64,000 nt of DNA, from positions 930,001-994,000 of the forward strand of contig JAESUZ010000127.1 in assembly GCA_017311185.1 (NCBI GenBank), in the 5' to 3' direction. Of this stretch, positions 20,609 through 32,060 are shown piece after piece (within the stretch, counting starts at the first letter, position 1; each line of letters opens with the position of its first letter). The notes under the pieces were generated by a model, which worked only from the letters and a program-made list of their open reading frames with translations, made no database searches and was not told the origin of the DNA. A program made the position numbers and the translations under genes. The stretch comes from Proteles cristata cristata (lineage: Eukaryota > Chordata > Mammalia > Carnivora > Hyaenidae).

Positions 20609-20852
20609 AAATAAACAACAAGTGAGGCTCCTGGGTGACTCAGTTGGTAGAGCGTCCAACTTCGGCTCCCATCATGATCTCACATTCTATGGGTTCGAGT
20701 TCTGCATCAGGCTCTGTGCTGACAGCTCAGAGCCTGGCACCTGCTGTGGATTCTGTCTCCCTCTCTGTCTGCCCCTCCCCCACTTGTGCTCAGTCTCTCT
20801 CTCTCTCAAAAATAAAAATAAACATAAAAATGTTTAAAAAATAAATAACAAG
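20609..20852 (+). mobile_element. CAN SINE, plus strand, older subgroup
   Basis: Body 20623-20838: GGCTCCTGGGTGACTCAG head, GGGTTCGAGTTCTG, GACAGCTCAGAGCCTGG, CTCTCAAAAATAAAAATAAA. TSD AAATAAACAACAAG / AAATAAATAACAAG (20609-20622, 20839-20852), one mismatch. Confidence 0.95.
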
Positions 20853-21774
20853 AATGTGTCTAAATCAAAAATATAAATATGATTTTATATTTAATAAATG
20901 ATAGAAAATCTTCCATAATTGGATGCCTCTGTCGTTCTGGTATATATGACCTTAAACTCTGTATCTCAGCAATATCGAAGTTGTGAGTAGTTAAAAAAAT
21001 AACTCATCATTCTGTTCTTGCTTGGTTTTATGTATGCTACCTTCTCTGCCATCCCTGAACTTCTCTCCAAAACAAAATGTTTGCCTGGCTAAAGCCTACA
21101 CATGAATTGAAATCAAATTCAGTTACCAATTCTTTCAGAAAGTATTCTTTAACTGTCTCCCAACCAAAAGAAAAAAAATGACTTAGACATTCTTTATCTT
21201 TAAAATTCTGCAAGGAAAACCATAGTATTCCACTTCCATTAAATTTTGATAGGCACATCAAATTATATCTCTATTAGGTAAGTTAAAAAAAGAGTAGTTA
21301 TTGGAGCCTAGGCTCAATTTTCTGTCTTGTGGTAGAAAGAAGATGTTGACAGACCAAGAAAAAAAAAGGATGTTGTTTGCAATTCAGGCTGGGTTCATAG
21401 CAGCATGAGTACTTGTTCTCTACCTTAGTATATCCACTGCAAGTTGATCTCAGTTCAAGTGGTCTCAGCCCTCATGGCCAAGAAGGCAGTTGAGAATCTC
21501 TCCTTATGTATGCTTGCTTGCTGAATTTAAAAACTTGGGAAGCTATCACTCTCAAATCTTTACTCTGTGTTTCTTGTGGCATTTGCTATATTATAAAACT
21601 AATTGTGGACAGAGAAGGGTTTATTACAAAATTTAGGTTAAAGGCGTTGGGAGGAAATTAAATGCAAATGCTTTGTTTTCCCTAAACAAAGACGTGGTGA
21701 GAAGATACATACCACAGGATCATGCTTTTAAAAGTATTAACCAATGTGAGATTTTCATGTATTTGTTTTCTCTT
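20853..21774. other. Unique sequence, nothing recognised
   Basis: A minus-strand frame at 21037-21261 has no recognisable domain. No repeat identified. Confidence 0.4.
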
Positions 21775-22032
21775 AGAAGAAAAGAAATTCGGGGCGCCTG
21801 GGTGGCTTAGTCAGTTAAGCATCCGACTTTCACTTAGGTCATGATCTCGCGGTTCGTGGGTTCGAGCCCCATGTCGGGCTCTGTGCTGACTGCCAGCTCA
21901 GAGCCTGGAGCCTGTGTCAGTCTGTGACTCCCTCTCTCTCTGACACTCCCCTGCTCGCGCTGTCTCTCTCTTTCTCTCTCCTAGAAATAAATAAAACATT
22001 AAAAAAATTATTTAAAAGAAGAAAAGAAATTC
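21775..22032 (+). mobile_element. CAN SINE, young subgroup
   Basis: Body 21791-22016: GGGGCGCCTGGGTGGCTTAG, GGGTTCGAGCCCC, CTGACTGCCAGCTCAG, CTCCTAGAAATAAATAAA. Perfect 16-bp TSD AGAAGAAAAGAAATTC at 21775-21790 and 22017-22032. Confidence 0.96.
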
Positions 22033-22464
22033 ATTAATTTATAGAGAGTCATTTAGCTAAACATTGTTTTCGTAGCTTAGGCAAGACACGGGACAAGAAA
22101 AATGCAAAGATAAACAAGGTCAGTGATTATAGAAACAGAGTCAGTGAATGGACCTTAGTTTTACGAGATCATCTAATGATTAAACTGTATCCTCCTAGAC
22201 TAAACAGAAATTTCCAAGATTTGTTCAGGGGAAACATTGAGAGCTTCTTATGAAATTTTTTCCTAGGTTCTGAGAATGTCTGTTGATTAGCGTGTTGTAT
22301 AATCTTTTCTAAACACTTCCATATGCATTATCTATTTTCTAATAGAGCTAATTATTAGTAGCTCTTCAATGTTGAGTAGAATTTTAAAGAAACTTACTAT
22401 ATCAACCTAAACAGGAATCACTTAAGTGTTATGATTTTTTCTTGTCTTTTTTAGTTATCTACAA

Positions 22465-22635
22465 CCTTGCTAGTCAAAGTGTGATTCATGAATCAACAGC
22501 AACACCATCACCTGGGAGCTTATTAGAAAAACAGAATCTTAGCTACTTTCCCAAAATTCCTGAGTCAGAATTTGCATGTTAACATAAACCCCTGAGTGAT
22601 TTGTATGCACATTAAAATTTGAGAAGCACTATGCT
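22465..22635. mobile_element. MER5-type hAT-Charlie MITE
   Basis: 'GTCAAAGTGTGATTCATG', 'CATCACCTGGGAGCTTATTAG', 'AATTTGCATGTTAACA' and the closing 'TTAAAATTTGAGAAGCACTATG' follow the MER5 order. Nonautonomous DNA transposon fossil. Confidence 0.7.
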
Positions 22636-22639
22636 AAAA

Positions 22640-23367
22640 GTCTCTCCCAAATTTTATTCCTTAGATTCTCTAATTCAAAGGTGTGAAGAATTTTTTGGAA
22701 GGAAAATTTAAAATGTCCTTCAAAACATTTATTTCTCTATGAGAACTGCATAATATATGAACATTCTTTTATTATACTACAACATACATATAACCCTAGT
22801 GACCCAAAATAATTCTAGTGTCTTACTCTGGAGCTTAATAGGCTACAAGGTAATGACTTAAATATAAGTTGCACTTCTCAATTTTTACCTCCCTCCAAAA
22901 GCAAGTTTTTGTAGTTCTATTTAACAGTTGAAGAAAACTAGTGAAGTCTTGAAGGTGATCACCAACATTGGAAGGTGAGCATCTGGCTACCTCCTGATAA
23001 ACAGGTTCTGGCCTATGATAGAGATGAGCTGAGCCAGTTTACTATGCAAGAAGCAGAAGCCTACAGGTCTTTTGCTTTTCTTTCACTTTGCTTGTCAACC
23101 ACAGTTTTGTTTGTTTGTTTGACCCAATTCAGTATCAGTCTAATATAACATGCTCCCAGATTATTATTAACTGCACCATCACTAATTAAAATTTACTACT
23201 TTGATCTGCACAAATTACATATCATTTGTTCTGACAGGCAAGTTTGAACATTGGTCCCATGTGGGTTTACTCTGAGAAATTTCTAATTCTGTAATTATTT
23301 ACATGGGTATCATACCCTGAGAATACTAAATAACCCCAAGGGCTCAAACAACATAGTCCTATAACCC

Positions 23368-23368
<1 letters not shown>
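22640..23368. other. Unique sequence, nothing recognised
   Basis: Includes a short TTTG run at about 23106-23121. No element or gene recognised. Confidence 0.4.

Positions 23369-23418
<50 letters not shown>
23369..23418. repeat. (CA)n microsatellite
   Basis: Uninterrupted run of about 25 CA units, the longest pure dinucleotide tract in the window and likely polymorphic. Confidence 0.98.
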
Positions 23419-23421
<3 letters not shown>

Positions 23422-23864
23422 AATTCAGTATAAAAAGAAATTATATGCATGACTGATGCACATTTTAAGGCACCAACACACTATATAAGCATATTCTAAA
23501 AAGATGATATTGATTTCTGGACACTTCCATATTTAAACAATATGGCATTCCCATTTTAAATGCACAAAGAAAATATAAAACAAAAAATTAAGAACTATAT
23601 CCAATTTTCAATGTATTTTATTAATAAAAAGATTAACAATAAAAATAAATTTGCTGACTACTGTATCTTTAATTTTGAGTAGAAATTTAAAGAACTTTCT
23701 ATATTGGCTTTAAGATATAATGCTTTTAATTCCGTGATTTTTTTCCAGTCTTTAATAGTTGCCTACCATCTTGATACCAAAAGCTTAATAAAACTCTTAC
23801 ATTCGTTATCTAATTTAATGTACACAAGAATATCATGGTTATCTTCAAAATACATTCTGTTTTT

Positions 23865-24098
23865 TTTTAATTTAAATTGCAGTTAGTTAACATATAGTTT
23901 AATATTAATTTCAGGTGTACAATTTAATGATTCAGCACTTCCATACATCACCAGGTACTCATCACAGAGAGTGCCCTCCTTAATCCCCATCACTTATTTC
24001 ACCCATCCCTCCACCCACCCACCTCCCTCTGGTAACCATCAGTTTGTTCTCCTTGGTTAAGAGTCTGTTTCTCGGTTTACCTCTCGCTCTTGTTTTTC
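23865..24098 (-). mobile_element. L1 3' UTR (carnivore), minus strand, right part at 24315
   Basis: Plus strand reads TTGCAGTTAGTTAACATATAG, TTCAGGTGTACAATTTAATG, TACTCATCACAGAGAGTGCCC and TCCTTAATCCCCATCAC, the antisense of the L1 3' UTR end. It is broken by a SINE and resumes at 24315. Contains no ORF. Confidence 0.82.
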
Positions 24099-24336
24099 AA
24101 TTTTTATACAGTTTTTTTATGATTATTTAATTTTGAGAGAGAGAAAGACATGGAGCACAAGTGAAGAAGGGGCAGAGAGAGAGACACAGAATCAGAAGCA
24201 GGCTACAGGCTCTGAGCTATCAGCACAAAGCCCAGTGTGGGGCTTGAACTCATGAGCAGTGAAATCATGACCTGAGCCAAAGTCAGACACTTAACTGAGC
24301 CACCCAGGCACCCCTTACCTCTCTCTCTTATTTTTC
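24077..24336 (-). mobile_element. CAN SINE inserted in an L1
   Basis: Body 24099-24314: minus-strand GGGGTGCCTGGGTGGCTCAG head, core GAGCCTGTAGCCTGC, A tail. Diverged 22-bp TSD with two mismatches at 24077-24098 and 24315-24336, both within L1 sequence. Confidence 0.93.
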
Positions 24337-24475
24337 TTATGCTCCTTTGTTTTGTTTCTTAAATTCCACATAGAAATGAAATCATATGGTGTCTTTCTCT
24401 GAGGTCTATTTTGCTAACACAATACTTTCTAGCTTCATCCACACCATTGCAAATGGCAAAATGTATTCTGAATTC
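24315..24475 (-). mobile_element. L1 3' UTR/ORF2 end, continuation
   Basis: Plus strand TTCCACATAGAAATGAAATC, ATATGGTGTCTTTCTCTGAG and CTTCATCCACACCATTGCAAA are antisense to the segment just upstream of the L1 3' UTR; completes the copy started at 23865. Confidence 0.8.
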
Positions 24476-24479
24476 AATC

Positions 24480-25180
24480 ATTTTCTCTTTACCTCCTGTC
24501 ATGACTCTAGTCCAAGCAGTTGTAACCTCTCACCTAGACCACCTTCATAACACTGTACCTGTCTCCTGCTAACAGCAACTCAACACTGGAGTCCTAATCT
24601 CCTCAGCGCCTGAAGCCACTCTCCTCGGTTTTCTTCCTTGTTTGTTTGGTTTTGTTTTGTTTTGTTTTCATTTGAATTGAATCAGGTCAAAATTATGCTC
24701 AAAAGATTTTAAAAGCTTTCCAATACACATAGAATAAAATTCAAATTATTCACCATGGATTGGGGGTATAAAATTTAATAACGATTATGCTACAATTTGC
24801 ACCATTTTTCTTGTTTGCTTGGTCCAAATCAACCATCTTTCTATTCTTTACATATTTCACGTTTTGTCCAAATTTGAAGCATTTTCACTTGCTGCTTTTT
24901 CTGGCTCAGATTTATTTCTAAGATTCTCTCCTACGTTTTGTTCTAGTTTCTAGGTAAATGTCATTTTTTCAGTTAGACCTTATCCAGCTACTCAAAAATG
25001 CCTGTCCCCATCAATCTTAATCCCTTTGCTTTATTTTTCTTGAAAGCATCAATGAAATGCTAACTGAAATTGTATTATATATTTATTACACTATATTGTA
25101 ATTCTCTCTCTAAAAAGTAAGTCTATGTGGGCAAGGATTTGCCTCCTTTGTTCATTGCTATATCTTTCAGTTGCTACAAG
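24480..25180 (+). mobile_element. L2 LINE 3' half, decayed
   Basis: Ordered L2 landmarks: 'CTCTCACCTAGACCACC', 'AATCAGGTCAAAATTATGCTCAAAAG', 'TTTTTCAGTTAGACCTTATCCAG' and the end-type 'GTCTATGTGGGCAAGGATTTGCC'. A (TTTTG)n tract is at about 24628-24668. Confidence 0.6.
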
Positions 25181-25181
25181 T

Positions 25182-25250
25182 ATTGATATTGATATATATA
25201 TATATACATATATATATACAATACTTGATATATATATATATATAATATGC
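25182..25250. repeat. (TA)n-rich block
   Basis: Two TA runs separated by ACAATACTTG. Frames across it on both strands are artefacts. Confidence 0.93.
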
Positions 25251-25326
25251 ATTACTTTCAATTCATTAATAAATACACATACATATGTATATATACATTC
25301 ACACATTTTTTAAGTAGCATCCACAT

Positions 25327-25523
25327 GGGGTACCTGGGCACCTCAGTTGGTTAAGCGTCCAGCTTTGGCTCAGGTCATGATATCACAGTCTGTGAGTTTG
25401 ACTCCCACTGTGCTGACAGCTCAGAGCCTGGAGTCTGCTTTAGATTCTGTCTCCTTCTCTCTGCCTCTCCCCCCTCATGCTCTGTATGTCTCAAAAATAA
25501 ATAAACTTAAAAAAAAAAAAAAA
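25327..25523 (+). mobile_element. CAN SINE, plus strand
   Basis: GGGGTACCTGGGCACCTCAG head, CTCAGGTCATGATATCACAG, GACAGCTCAGAGCCTGG, CTCAAAAATAAATAAAC, pure A run. The B-box region is shortened. An inverted SINE fragment follows 10 bp downstream. Confidence 0.94.
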
Positions 25524-25532
25524 GAAGAAGAA

Positions 25533-25639
25533 GGGTCCATGCTGGCTAACATGGGGCTTGAACTCACAGCACTAAGATCAAGACAGGAGCTGAGATCAAG
25601 AGTCAGCAGCTTAACTGACTGAGCCACCCAGGAACCCCC
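25533..25639 (-). mobile_element. CAN SINE 5' half, minus strand
   Basis: Minus-strand read starts GGGGGTTCCTGGGTGGCTCAG and ends at about 107 bp, just after the B-box region, without a CT tract or A tail. Faces the plus copy at 25327. Confidence 0.88.
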
Positions 25640-26784
25640 ACATATACATATTTTAACCCTTATTTTAAGAGACAGCATGATAAGAGCTATCAGTTCTGAC
25701 ACATAAAAATTGTATGATTTTGGACTGAATACTCAAAAGGGTCATTTTATGAACCATTCAACTGAATTTGTTTATCCCCAAAAGGAAATTAAAATGTTCT
25801 TTTCCTAAACTCACTTAAGATAATTAAATGAGAGGGTATCCTCCACAGTATCCTCCTCTAAACTTGATTATAAGGATTAAATTAGATAAAATAGTCCTTT
25901 TCCTATTTCCTAGAAAATAGTTGGGGCTCAATTAATGTCTTTTTCCTTCCTGGTTGACTAGAAACCTTGCAATCAGAGGTCACATTCTTCCTTTCCTTTT
26001 TTCTCCCACAACACTTATCCCAGACACTGAATTGATATTTAATGATCTTGAGTTACTGGAAAGGGTTTCAAACTTTACTGGGATGAAAACACACAGAGTA
26101 AACAGCATTGCTGCTAATTACAAGTCATAAATTAGCACTTTGCAAGTCTGTTTTCTTATCTCAAGGCACATGTTTTGATGCTTCTTTCCAAGTGACTGCC
26201 TCTTAGGTGTTCAATGAAAAAGGACCTGAAATTAGTACAGATTCCCTTGAAACCAAATCAGCAGGATGTATTTATCAGAGAATTCACTTTGTACATAGTT
26301 CAGGTTTATTCACAGGTATAGCTCAATCATTTGGTTAGCCTGAAACTTTAATAGGATCCTAAAGTAATTATAGCACAAAATCAAGTCTCAGATAACAAAC
26401 AAGGTGTCAAGTTTACTCTAGGGCTATGAGTATTTCATTTTCCAATTAAAAGTCTGTAACAGCTCCACTAACGATCACATTGTATCTCTGACTCATGCTT
26501 TGAAAACTTGCATTTTAATTTAAAAGGCATATCCTGTGATGATTTTGTGTTATGTATACAAAGAGATTATTACTTACAGATTTGAATCTAATATTAATAA
26601 CATAGTCTATCATCTAAAATTATATTAATACTATTCCTTATAAGCACTAATTATACCTGATTATAGGTTAAAAATAAAAAAAATATTAATATTTATCAAT
26701 ATACTATATATGATTACATCTTTGTATAATGATTAAGAATTTTCAAACAAATCAATATTGATTATGTAATTTTTACCTTATAGT
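25640..26784. other. Mostly unique sequence
   Basis: A possible MIR 3' end lies at 25862-25948 ('AAGGATTAAATTAGATAAAATAG...GGGGCTCAATTAATGTC'). Nothing else recognised. Confidence 0.4.
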
Positions 26785-26925
26785 AACCCACTGAACAGGA
26801 AGGGATTATCTTCATTTTGCAATTAGAAACCAAGTCAAACAAGATTCAAATGTCACACTGAGAACTATAAAACCAGACTAGAACACAGAGTCAATGTCCA
26901 CCCTCCAGTACCTTTTCTTCATGGT
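26785..26925 (-). mobile_element. MIR SINE, minus strand
   Basis: GGATTATCTTCATTTTGCAATTAGAAACCAAGTC, then AAATGTCACACTGAGAACTATAAAACCAGACT (in parts), matching antisense MIR 'TTATCCCCATTTTACAGATGAGGAAACTGAGGC ... GTCACACAGCTAGTAAGTGGCAGAG'. Confidence 0.55.
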
Positions 26926-28531
26926 ACATTCTATGGACTGTGGGACAGAAGTAAGAGTAATATGTTTTGAAACACTATGGAGCTAATAGTTCCAGGGATG
27001 AATCTGGACTTTTTAAGAAACTGATATAAAATAGCAGGGGTGGAGGGCAAATCTTGGTGAGATTAGTGGAGAGAACCACAGAAAATCTCGGTAGTGGTGA
27101 GTATTTTATAGGGGCCAGAACGGGACAGGTCTTCCAAGGAAGAGGACTGCAGGCAGAAACCCTTAGTTCCTCAGAACAGAGGTACAAGTCTTGGAGATGG
27201 AGTTGTCTTACCTGGATCTTCCTTTTCTCCTGAAGAAACCACAGTATGTTTTCTAGCAGCCAAGATAAATCCATAAAGTTCACATTCAATATTTTGAAGA
27301 AGATTACTCTTGAATCAATGCAGAGGAAGACATCAGTAGATCTCCTTGCTCACTAGGTTGCCAACAATTTGAAGAGTTCTATAATTACTATATGGTAGTC
27401 ATTCAACAACTACTGGTTGAATGATTGAATGCCATGGCAAATACAAATAAATGGTGGAAGATGCAGAAAGAAGAGACTAAAGACAGAACAGAGAAGCCTC
27501 TGACTTTCCAATTTCCCCCTCTAGATGATTATAAAAGGAAAGTCATTACTTGTTAGAGCCTGTAATCACTGCATTTTCTTCTACAGCATATATTTACAAA
27601 ATAAAGAGATTCTCAGAGTCATGCACATAAAAATAATGGGTTAATTAATTGGTAGTCCCATTCAGTAGAATTCTCATATATTTTTCATATTTCTGAATCA
27701 TGGCATCCTTTCAACATTGTGAAGAACTTATCATATCCCATTGGTTCCCCACAGCATGGATTATTCTATTTGACAGACTCACAATCAGGTTTTGTCCCCA
27801 CAGAGGGACAAATACAATGTTTAAAGTGTGTGAGAACCAAATAATTCTATAGTGCTGCTCCAATTAAGCCTTTATTTTAGTGTAACTCTAACAGAAAAGG
27901 TTCCAATTAAATTTCATTTATGGTCATTTCATTTAAACAAAAGTAGTTTCTTTGTTCTTATTTTGAGAGTTCAGCAAAATACATTCCCAATAAAATGTCA
28001 ATTCTAGAATGAAAAAATGCCTTAAAATGCCTTAACCAATGGTTTCTAATGTAATATGCTATTATATTTCACATTCTTTTCCCTTCACACATGACATGAA
28101 TAGTATACTAAAGTGCCAATGAAATAGAAAAATGGAAATCAACAATGTGGAGAAATATTGAGTCTACTTTGAATGAAAATTTAAAAAAGCATTATTCCAT
28201 TTATGTACACTTTAAAAGTATGCTACATATTCTTGATGGTCACTTGCATCATTAATAAAATTATATATACCAGAATGGAGGAGATGTTCAAACACATTAA
28301 GATATTTGTTACTTCCATGAAGTGAAGGAGGGGACTAGAATGGCTGTATTTGGAGAGAAGTGTAGATCTTCAATACAATCTATAATGCTTTCTTTCCCCC
28401 AAACTAATCATAGTCATGTATGTAAAAGATTTATATTTACTAGATGTAGCACAAGTGGGTTTTCCTGAGCTTGTTAAATTCTCTATTTTTTTCTCTTTGA
28501 TATTACTTACAATTATTAAAATAACTAAATC
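26926..28531. other. Unique sequence, nothing recognised
   Basis: The minus-strand frame 26975-27289 (104 codons) is the longest here and has no known domain. No repeat family placed. Confidence 0.4.
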
Positions 28532-28754
28532 GGGGCATCTGCATGGTTCAGTCACTTAAACGTCTGACTTCAGTTCGGGTCATGATTTCATTGTTCATGG
28601 GTTTGAGCCTGCCTTGGGCTCTGTGCTGAGGGGTCAGAGTCTGGAGCCTGTTTCAGATTCTCTCTCTCTCTCTCTATCTCTCTCTGCCAGTGCCTCACTC
28701 ACACTTTCTCTCCCTCTCTCAAAAATAAATAAACATTAAAAGAATTTTAAAAAA
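28532..28754 (+). mobile_element. CAN SINE, plus strand, older subgroup
   Basis: GGGGCATCTGCATGGTTCAG head, diverged core, CT tract and CTCAAAAATAAATAAACATTAAAAG tail, directly upstream of an old L1 3' end. Confidence 0.92.
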
Positions 28755-29124
28755 GATATGACATGATGACAATACAAATATAGACAGCTCCCTGCCCTAT
28801 TATATTGGTCATGTTCTCCAATGGAAAAGAACCAATGGAATATATGCAACTATAGAGAAAGAAATTCATTATGAAGATTTGGCTCAGGGGATTATGGATG
28901 TTGAGAAGTCCCATAATCTTACATATGCAACCTGGAGAACTAGGGAAACCCAAAGCCCTGAGAATCAGGAGCACTGATGTCTGAGGGCAGATGAAGATGG
29001 ATGTCTCAGCTCAAATGGAATGTAAATTTATCCTTCCTCCACCTTTATGTTCTATTCAGGCCCCCCATGGGTAGGATGATTCCCTCCTGCATTGGTGAGG
29101 GCAATCTTCTTTACTTCATCTTTC
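28755..29124 (+). mobile_element. Old L1 (L1M-type) 3' UTR, left part
   Basis: 'TTGGTCATGTTCTCCAATGG..AAAGAACCAATGGAATATAT', 'GGCTCAGGGGATTATGGATG', 'GAGAAGTCCCATAATCTTAC' and 'TTCTATTCAGGCCCCCCATGG' run in the order known from mammalian L1M 3' ends. Interrupted at 29124 by a younger L1 and resumed at 29753. Confidence 0.65.
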
Positions 29125-29752
29125 TTTCTTTTTTCTTTTATTTTTTTCCAAATAGTTTATTGTCAAATTAGTTTCCACATAACACTCAGTGCTCATGCCC
29201 ACAAGTGCCCTCCTCCATGCCCATCCCCCCTCCCTCCCACATCCATCAGTCCTCAGTTTTTGTCAGCATTCAAGAGTCTCTCATGGTTTGCCTCTCTCCC
29301 TTTCCCCCACCATTTCCGCCCTTCTTCTCCCCTTGTTCCTCCATCAAGTTCCTCCTAATCCTCCTGTACGTGCAAACATATGATATTTGTCCTTCTCTGC
29401 CTGACTTATTTCGCTCAGCATAACACCCTCAAGGTCCATCCATGTTGCTACACATGGCCAGATTTCATTGCTTCTCATTGCCATGTAGTATTCCATGGTA
29501 TAGATAAACCACCTCTTCTTGATCCATTCACTGTTGATGGACACTTAGGCTCTTTCCATGTTTTAGCTATTGTGGAGAGTGCTGCTATGAACATTGGGGT
29601 ACATGTGCTCCTATGCCTCAGCATTTCTGTATCCCTTGGGTAAATTCCTAGCAGTGCTATTGCTGGGTCATAGGGGAGTTCTATTGTTAGTTTCCTGAGG
29701 AACCTCCACACTGTTTTCCATAGGGGCTGTACCAGTTTACATTCCCACCAAC
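29125..29752 (-). mobile_element. Young felid L1, 5'-truncated, minus strand
   Basis: About 630 bp: the 3' UTR (plus strand TTTATTGTCAAATTAGTTTCC, GTGCTCATGCCCACAAGTGCC, CCTCCTCCATGCCC) then the end of ORF2. T-rich start is the A tail. TSD TTTACTTCATCTTTC is perfect at 29110-29124 and 29753-29767. Too truncated to be mobile. Confidence 0.93.
29344..29711 (-). pseudogene. L1 ORF2 C-terminal fragment, frameshifted
   Basis: ORF2 encodes the endonuclease/reverse transcriptase of L1; only the region C-terminal to the reverse transcriptase is here. The first frame (29475-29711) contains PYDPAIALLGIYP and CTPMFIAALSTIAKTW. Near 29530 the reading passes to another frame (29344-29544) with IYTMEYYMAMRSNEI, CVATWMDLEGV and KDKYHM. 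Neither endonuclease nor polymerase catalytic motifs are present and the frame change makes it non-functional. It is a passive part of the truncated L1 at 29125-29752. Confidence 0.88.
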
Positions 29753-29893
29753 TTTACTTCATCTTTCCATCCAGATGCTAGTCTCTTCCAGAAACACCTT
29801 CACAGACACATTCAGAAATAATGTTTCCTTAGCTCTTTGGCCACCCCTTTGCCCAGTCAATTTGACACATAAAATGAACTATCACACTTATAA
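29753..29893 (+). mobile_element. Old L1 (L1M-type) 3' UTR, right part
   Basis: CAGAAACACCTTCACAGACAC, ATAATGTTTCCTTAG, GCCCAGTCAATTTGACACAT and AAAATGAACTATCACA continue the copy broken by the younger L1. Confidence 0.7.
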
Positions 29894-30603
29894 CTAATGG
29901 TCTTGTAGATAGGAACAGAATATACAGACAATAATAAAACACTGTCTTGACAATGTAAACAAGATATACATCTAATTCTTACAATACATTTTATATCTGG
30001 AAGAAATTCTGCTAAACAGATGACAAAGAGAGCATTTTAGTAAAAAGTAATAAAGCATTCAGAGGGTTGGTGGGCCTTTGAACAATACTTAGGTGAAAAG
30101 ATTTTTCATATTAAAAATGGAAGAGCCTTAATTTTATAAATGCTCAAGCAGCTAGCTACCTTGGAAGTAAATTTACTTCTGTCAACTTTAAAATGAGATA
30201 TAGATGACTCTTTGCTTTCTCAATAATATTTAAAAGAACATTTCATTAATGAAAATACTGGAAGCCTTCTAAAAACGACAGAAGTTTGAGACAAATATCT
30301 CAGGTAAGTGAAAAACATGTTTGTATAATTTAAAATCACAGTGGAAGAGCTGTGGGCTTTAAAGAATTTGTATTGAATTTATTTAAATGGTGATATTTCA
30401 AGTGACTTTTAAAAATATTATTCCTGTATTTATATGACATTTTATAATAAGGATTTCTATAATCAGACAAAATAATTTTTCTGTTGAAAGCAAATATCCC
30501 CTCACATATTTTTTCTGAATATTGAATAAGATCAGGCTCATAAAAGCTACTTGACAGATAAGAGATACCTATTAAAAGAATAGCAAATAGTAGTAAAAAT
30601 GGC
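29894..30603. other. Unique AT-rich sequence, nothing recognised
   Basis: No element or gene recognised. Confidence 0.4.
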
Positions 30604-30815
30604 AGACTCTGTGGTTATAGAGAATTGAGTATAAATACAAACTCTACACCTTCCTAAATGTGTTACCTTGGGCTAGTGACTTAATCTCCCTCAACTGCAT
30701 TGGAAAATGACTAAAGAAAGAATCCATCTGATATGGTTTGGTGAGGATTAAATAAGCTAATTGTCTTAGTATAGCACTTGACCCAACTAAAATGCTTAAT
30801 ATACAATAACATTAG
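30604..30815 (+). mobile_element. MIR SINE, nearly full length
   Basis: GACTCTGTGGTTATAGAGAATTGAG, ACTCTACACCTTCC, GTGTTACCTTGGGCTAGTGACTTAATCTC, TGGTGAGGATTAAATAAGC and ATAGCACTTGACCC (in parts) follow the whole MIR order including its conserved core. Confidence 0.8.
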
Positions 30816-31271
30816 TTTCTTTCAAATGGTATAAAGAGCTATAACCCCCCCATGAAAGAAAATACATTGTAAATTATTTTGTGACCTGAAAGGTACCATC
30901 AGTCACATGAAATCACTAAACCCTGTGATAGATGAAATGGGGATAATTTAAGCCCACTTCAATTTAAGTTTCTATCAACTTTAGGTCATTTCCAGTGTAA
31001 TGTTCCTTTCACTACTAGTCATTAGATGTGTTTGTTTACACAAGCAGTATGTCTCTTAAAGGCCTCATGAATGAACATAAACTTTCTGAAGGCAAATGCT
31101 TATAATATTTGATAATTCTACAGTCACATACAAGGAAATTTCCTAAGTGGAAAACGTAACTTCTATATAGAACAAACTGTTTTTTTTTTTTATTTGCCTT
31201 ACACAAGGCACTAGGAATCCACTTGTATTAACAAATATAATATTCATTCATATACTTTCCACATGTATGCA
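30816..31271. other. Unique sequence, nothing recognised
   Basis: Contains short C and T runs (31180-31190). No element or gene recognised. Confidence 0.4.
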
Positions 31272-31533
31272 CACATGCACATATTTCTTTTTTTTTTTTT
31301 TAATTTTTTAATGTTTTTTTATTTATTTCTAGGAGAGAGAGAGACAGCGTGAGCAGGGGAGGGTCAGAGAGAGAGGGAGTCACAGACTGAAACAGGCTCC
31401 AGGCTCTGAGCTGGCAGTCAGCACAGAGCCCGACGCGGGGCTCGAACCCACGAACCGTGAGATCATGACCTGAGCGAAAGTCGGACGCTTAACCGACTAA
31501 GCCACCCAGGCGCCCCCACATGCACATATTTCT
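31272..31533 (-). mobile_element. CAN SINE, young subgroup, minus strand
   Basis: Body 31289-31516: minus-strand GGGGGCGCCTGGGTGGCTTAG, GGGTTCGAGCCCC, CCTAGAAATAAATAAA. Perfect 17-bp TSD CACATGCACATATTTCT at 31272-31288 and 31517-31533. Confidence 0.97.
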
Positions 31534-31965
31534 AAGTCGAGAAATGTGTAGCAGTGTACGTTGGATCTGTTGCTAATGAACTGTAAGACACATCTTGTAA
31601 TGAAGGAACTAGTTGGAGAACTAGAAACTTCCTGAAGCAAGGGGACACTGTTTGTGCTATTTCTATTTGAATTTTTCCCTTGCAACATCATGACCCAAGG
31701 AAGATATTAACAATATATAACTGAAACAAATGTGTAAGAAGTAACCCAACATGAAATAAGTGTATTCCATTATTTATTTACCTGATATTATTCTATTTTT
31801 AAAAAATGTAGTCTGCAATCCACTAAATTGACTTCAAAAACCAACAATACATCATGTCACATACTGATAATCCTGAGGTTTAGATGTGTCATTGTGTTTA
31901 ACTGTCTCCCAACTAAGAGGTATGTCTTCTTCCTAGAGTCCCATTTGGAATCAGTGGATATTCAC

Positions 31966-32060
31966 TTATTTGTTCATTCAACAGACATTTACTGAACACT
32001 ACTAGGTGCTCAGGTCTGGAAGTCATGGATATAATACTAAATAAAATGTAGTATTGTCTT
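31966..32060 (-). mobile_element. L2 LINE 3' terminal fragment
   Basis: TTTGTTCATTCAACAGACATTTACTGAACACTACTAGGTGCTCAGG (in parts) is the antisense L2 terminus; only about 95 bp recognised. Confidence 0.7.

Noticed and set aside
25091..25313. Tyrosine/isoleucine-rich frames on both strands near 25.2 kb
   Set aside because: Translation of a TA microsatellite in both directions.
29092..29423. Proline/serine-rich plus-strand frames at 29.1-29.4 kb
   Set aside because: They are the antisense of the L1 3' UTR G-rich region, not a protein.
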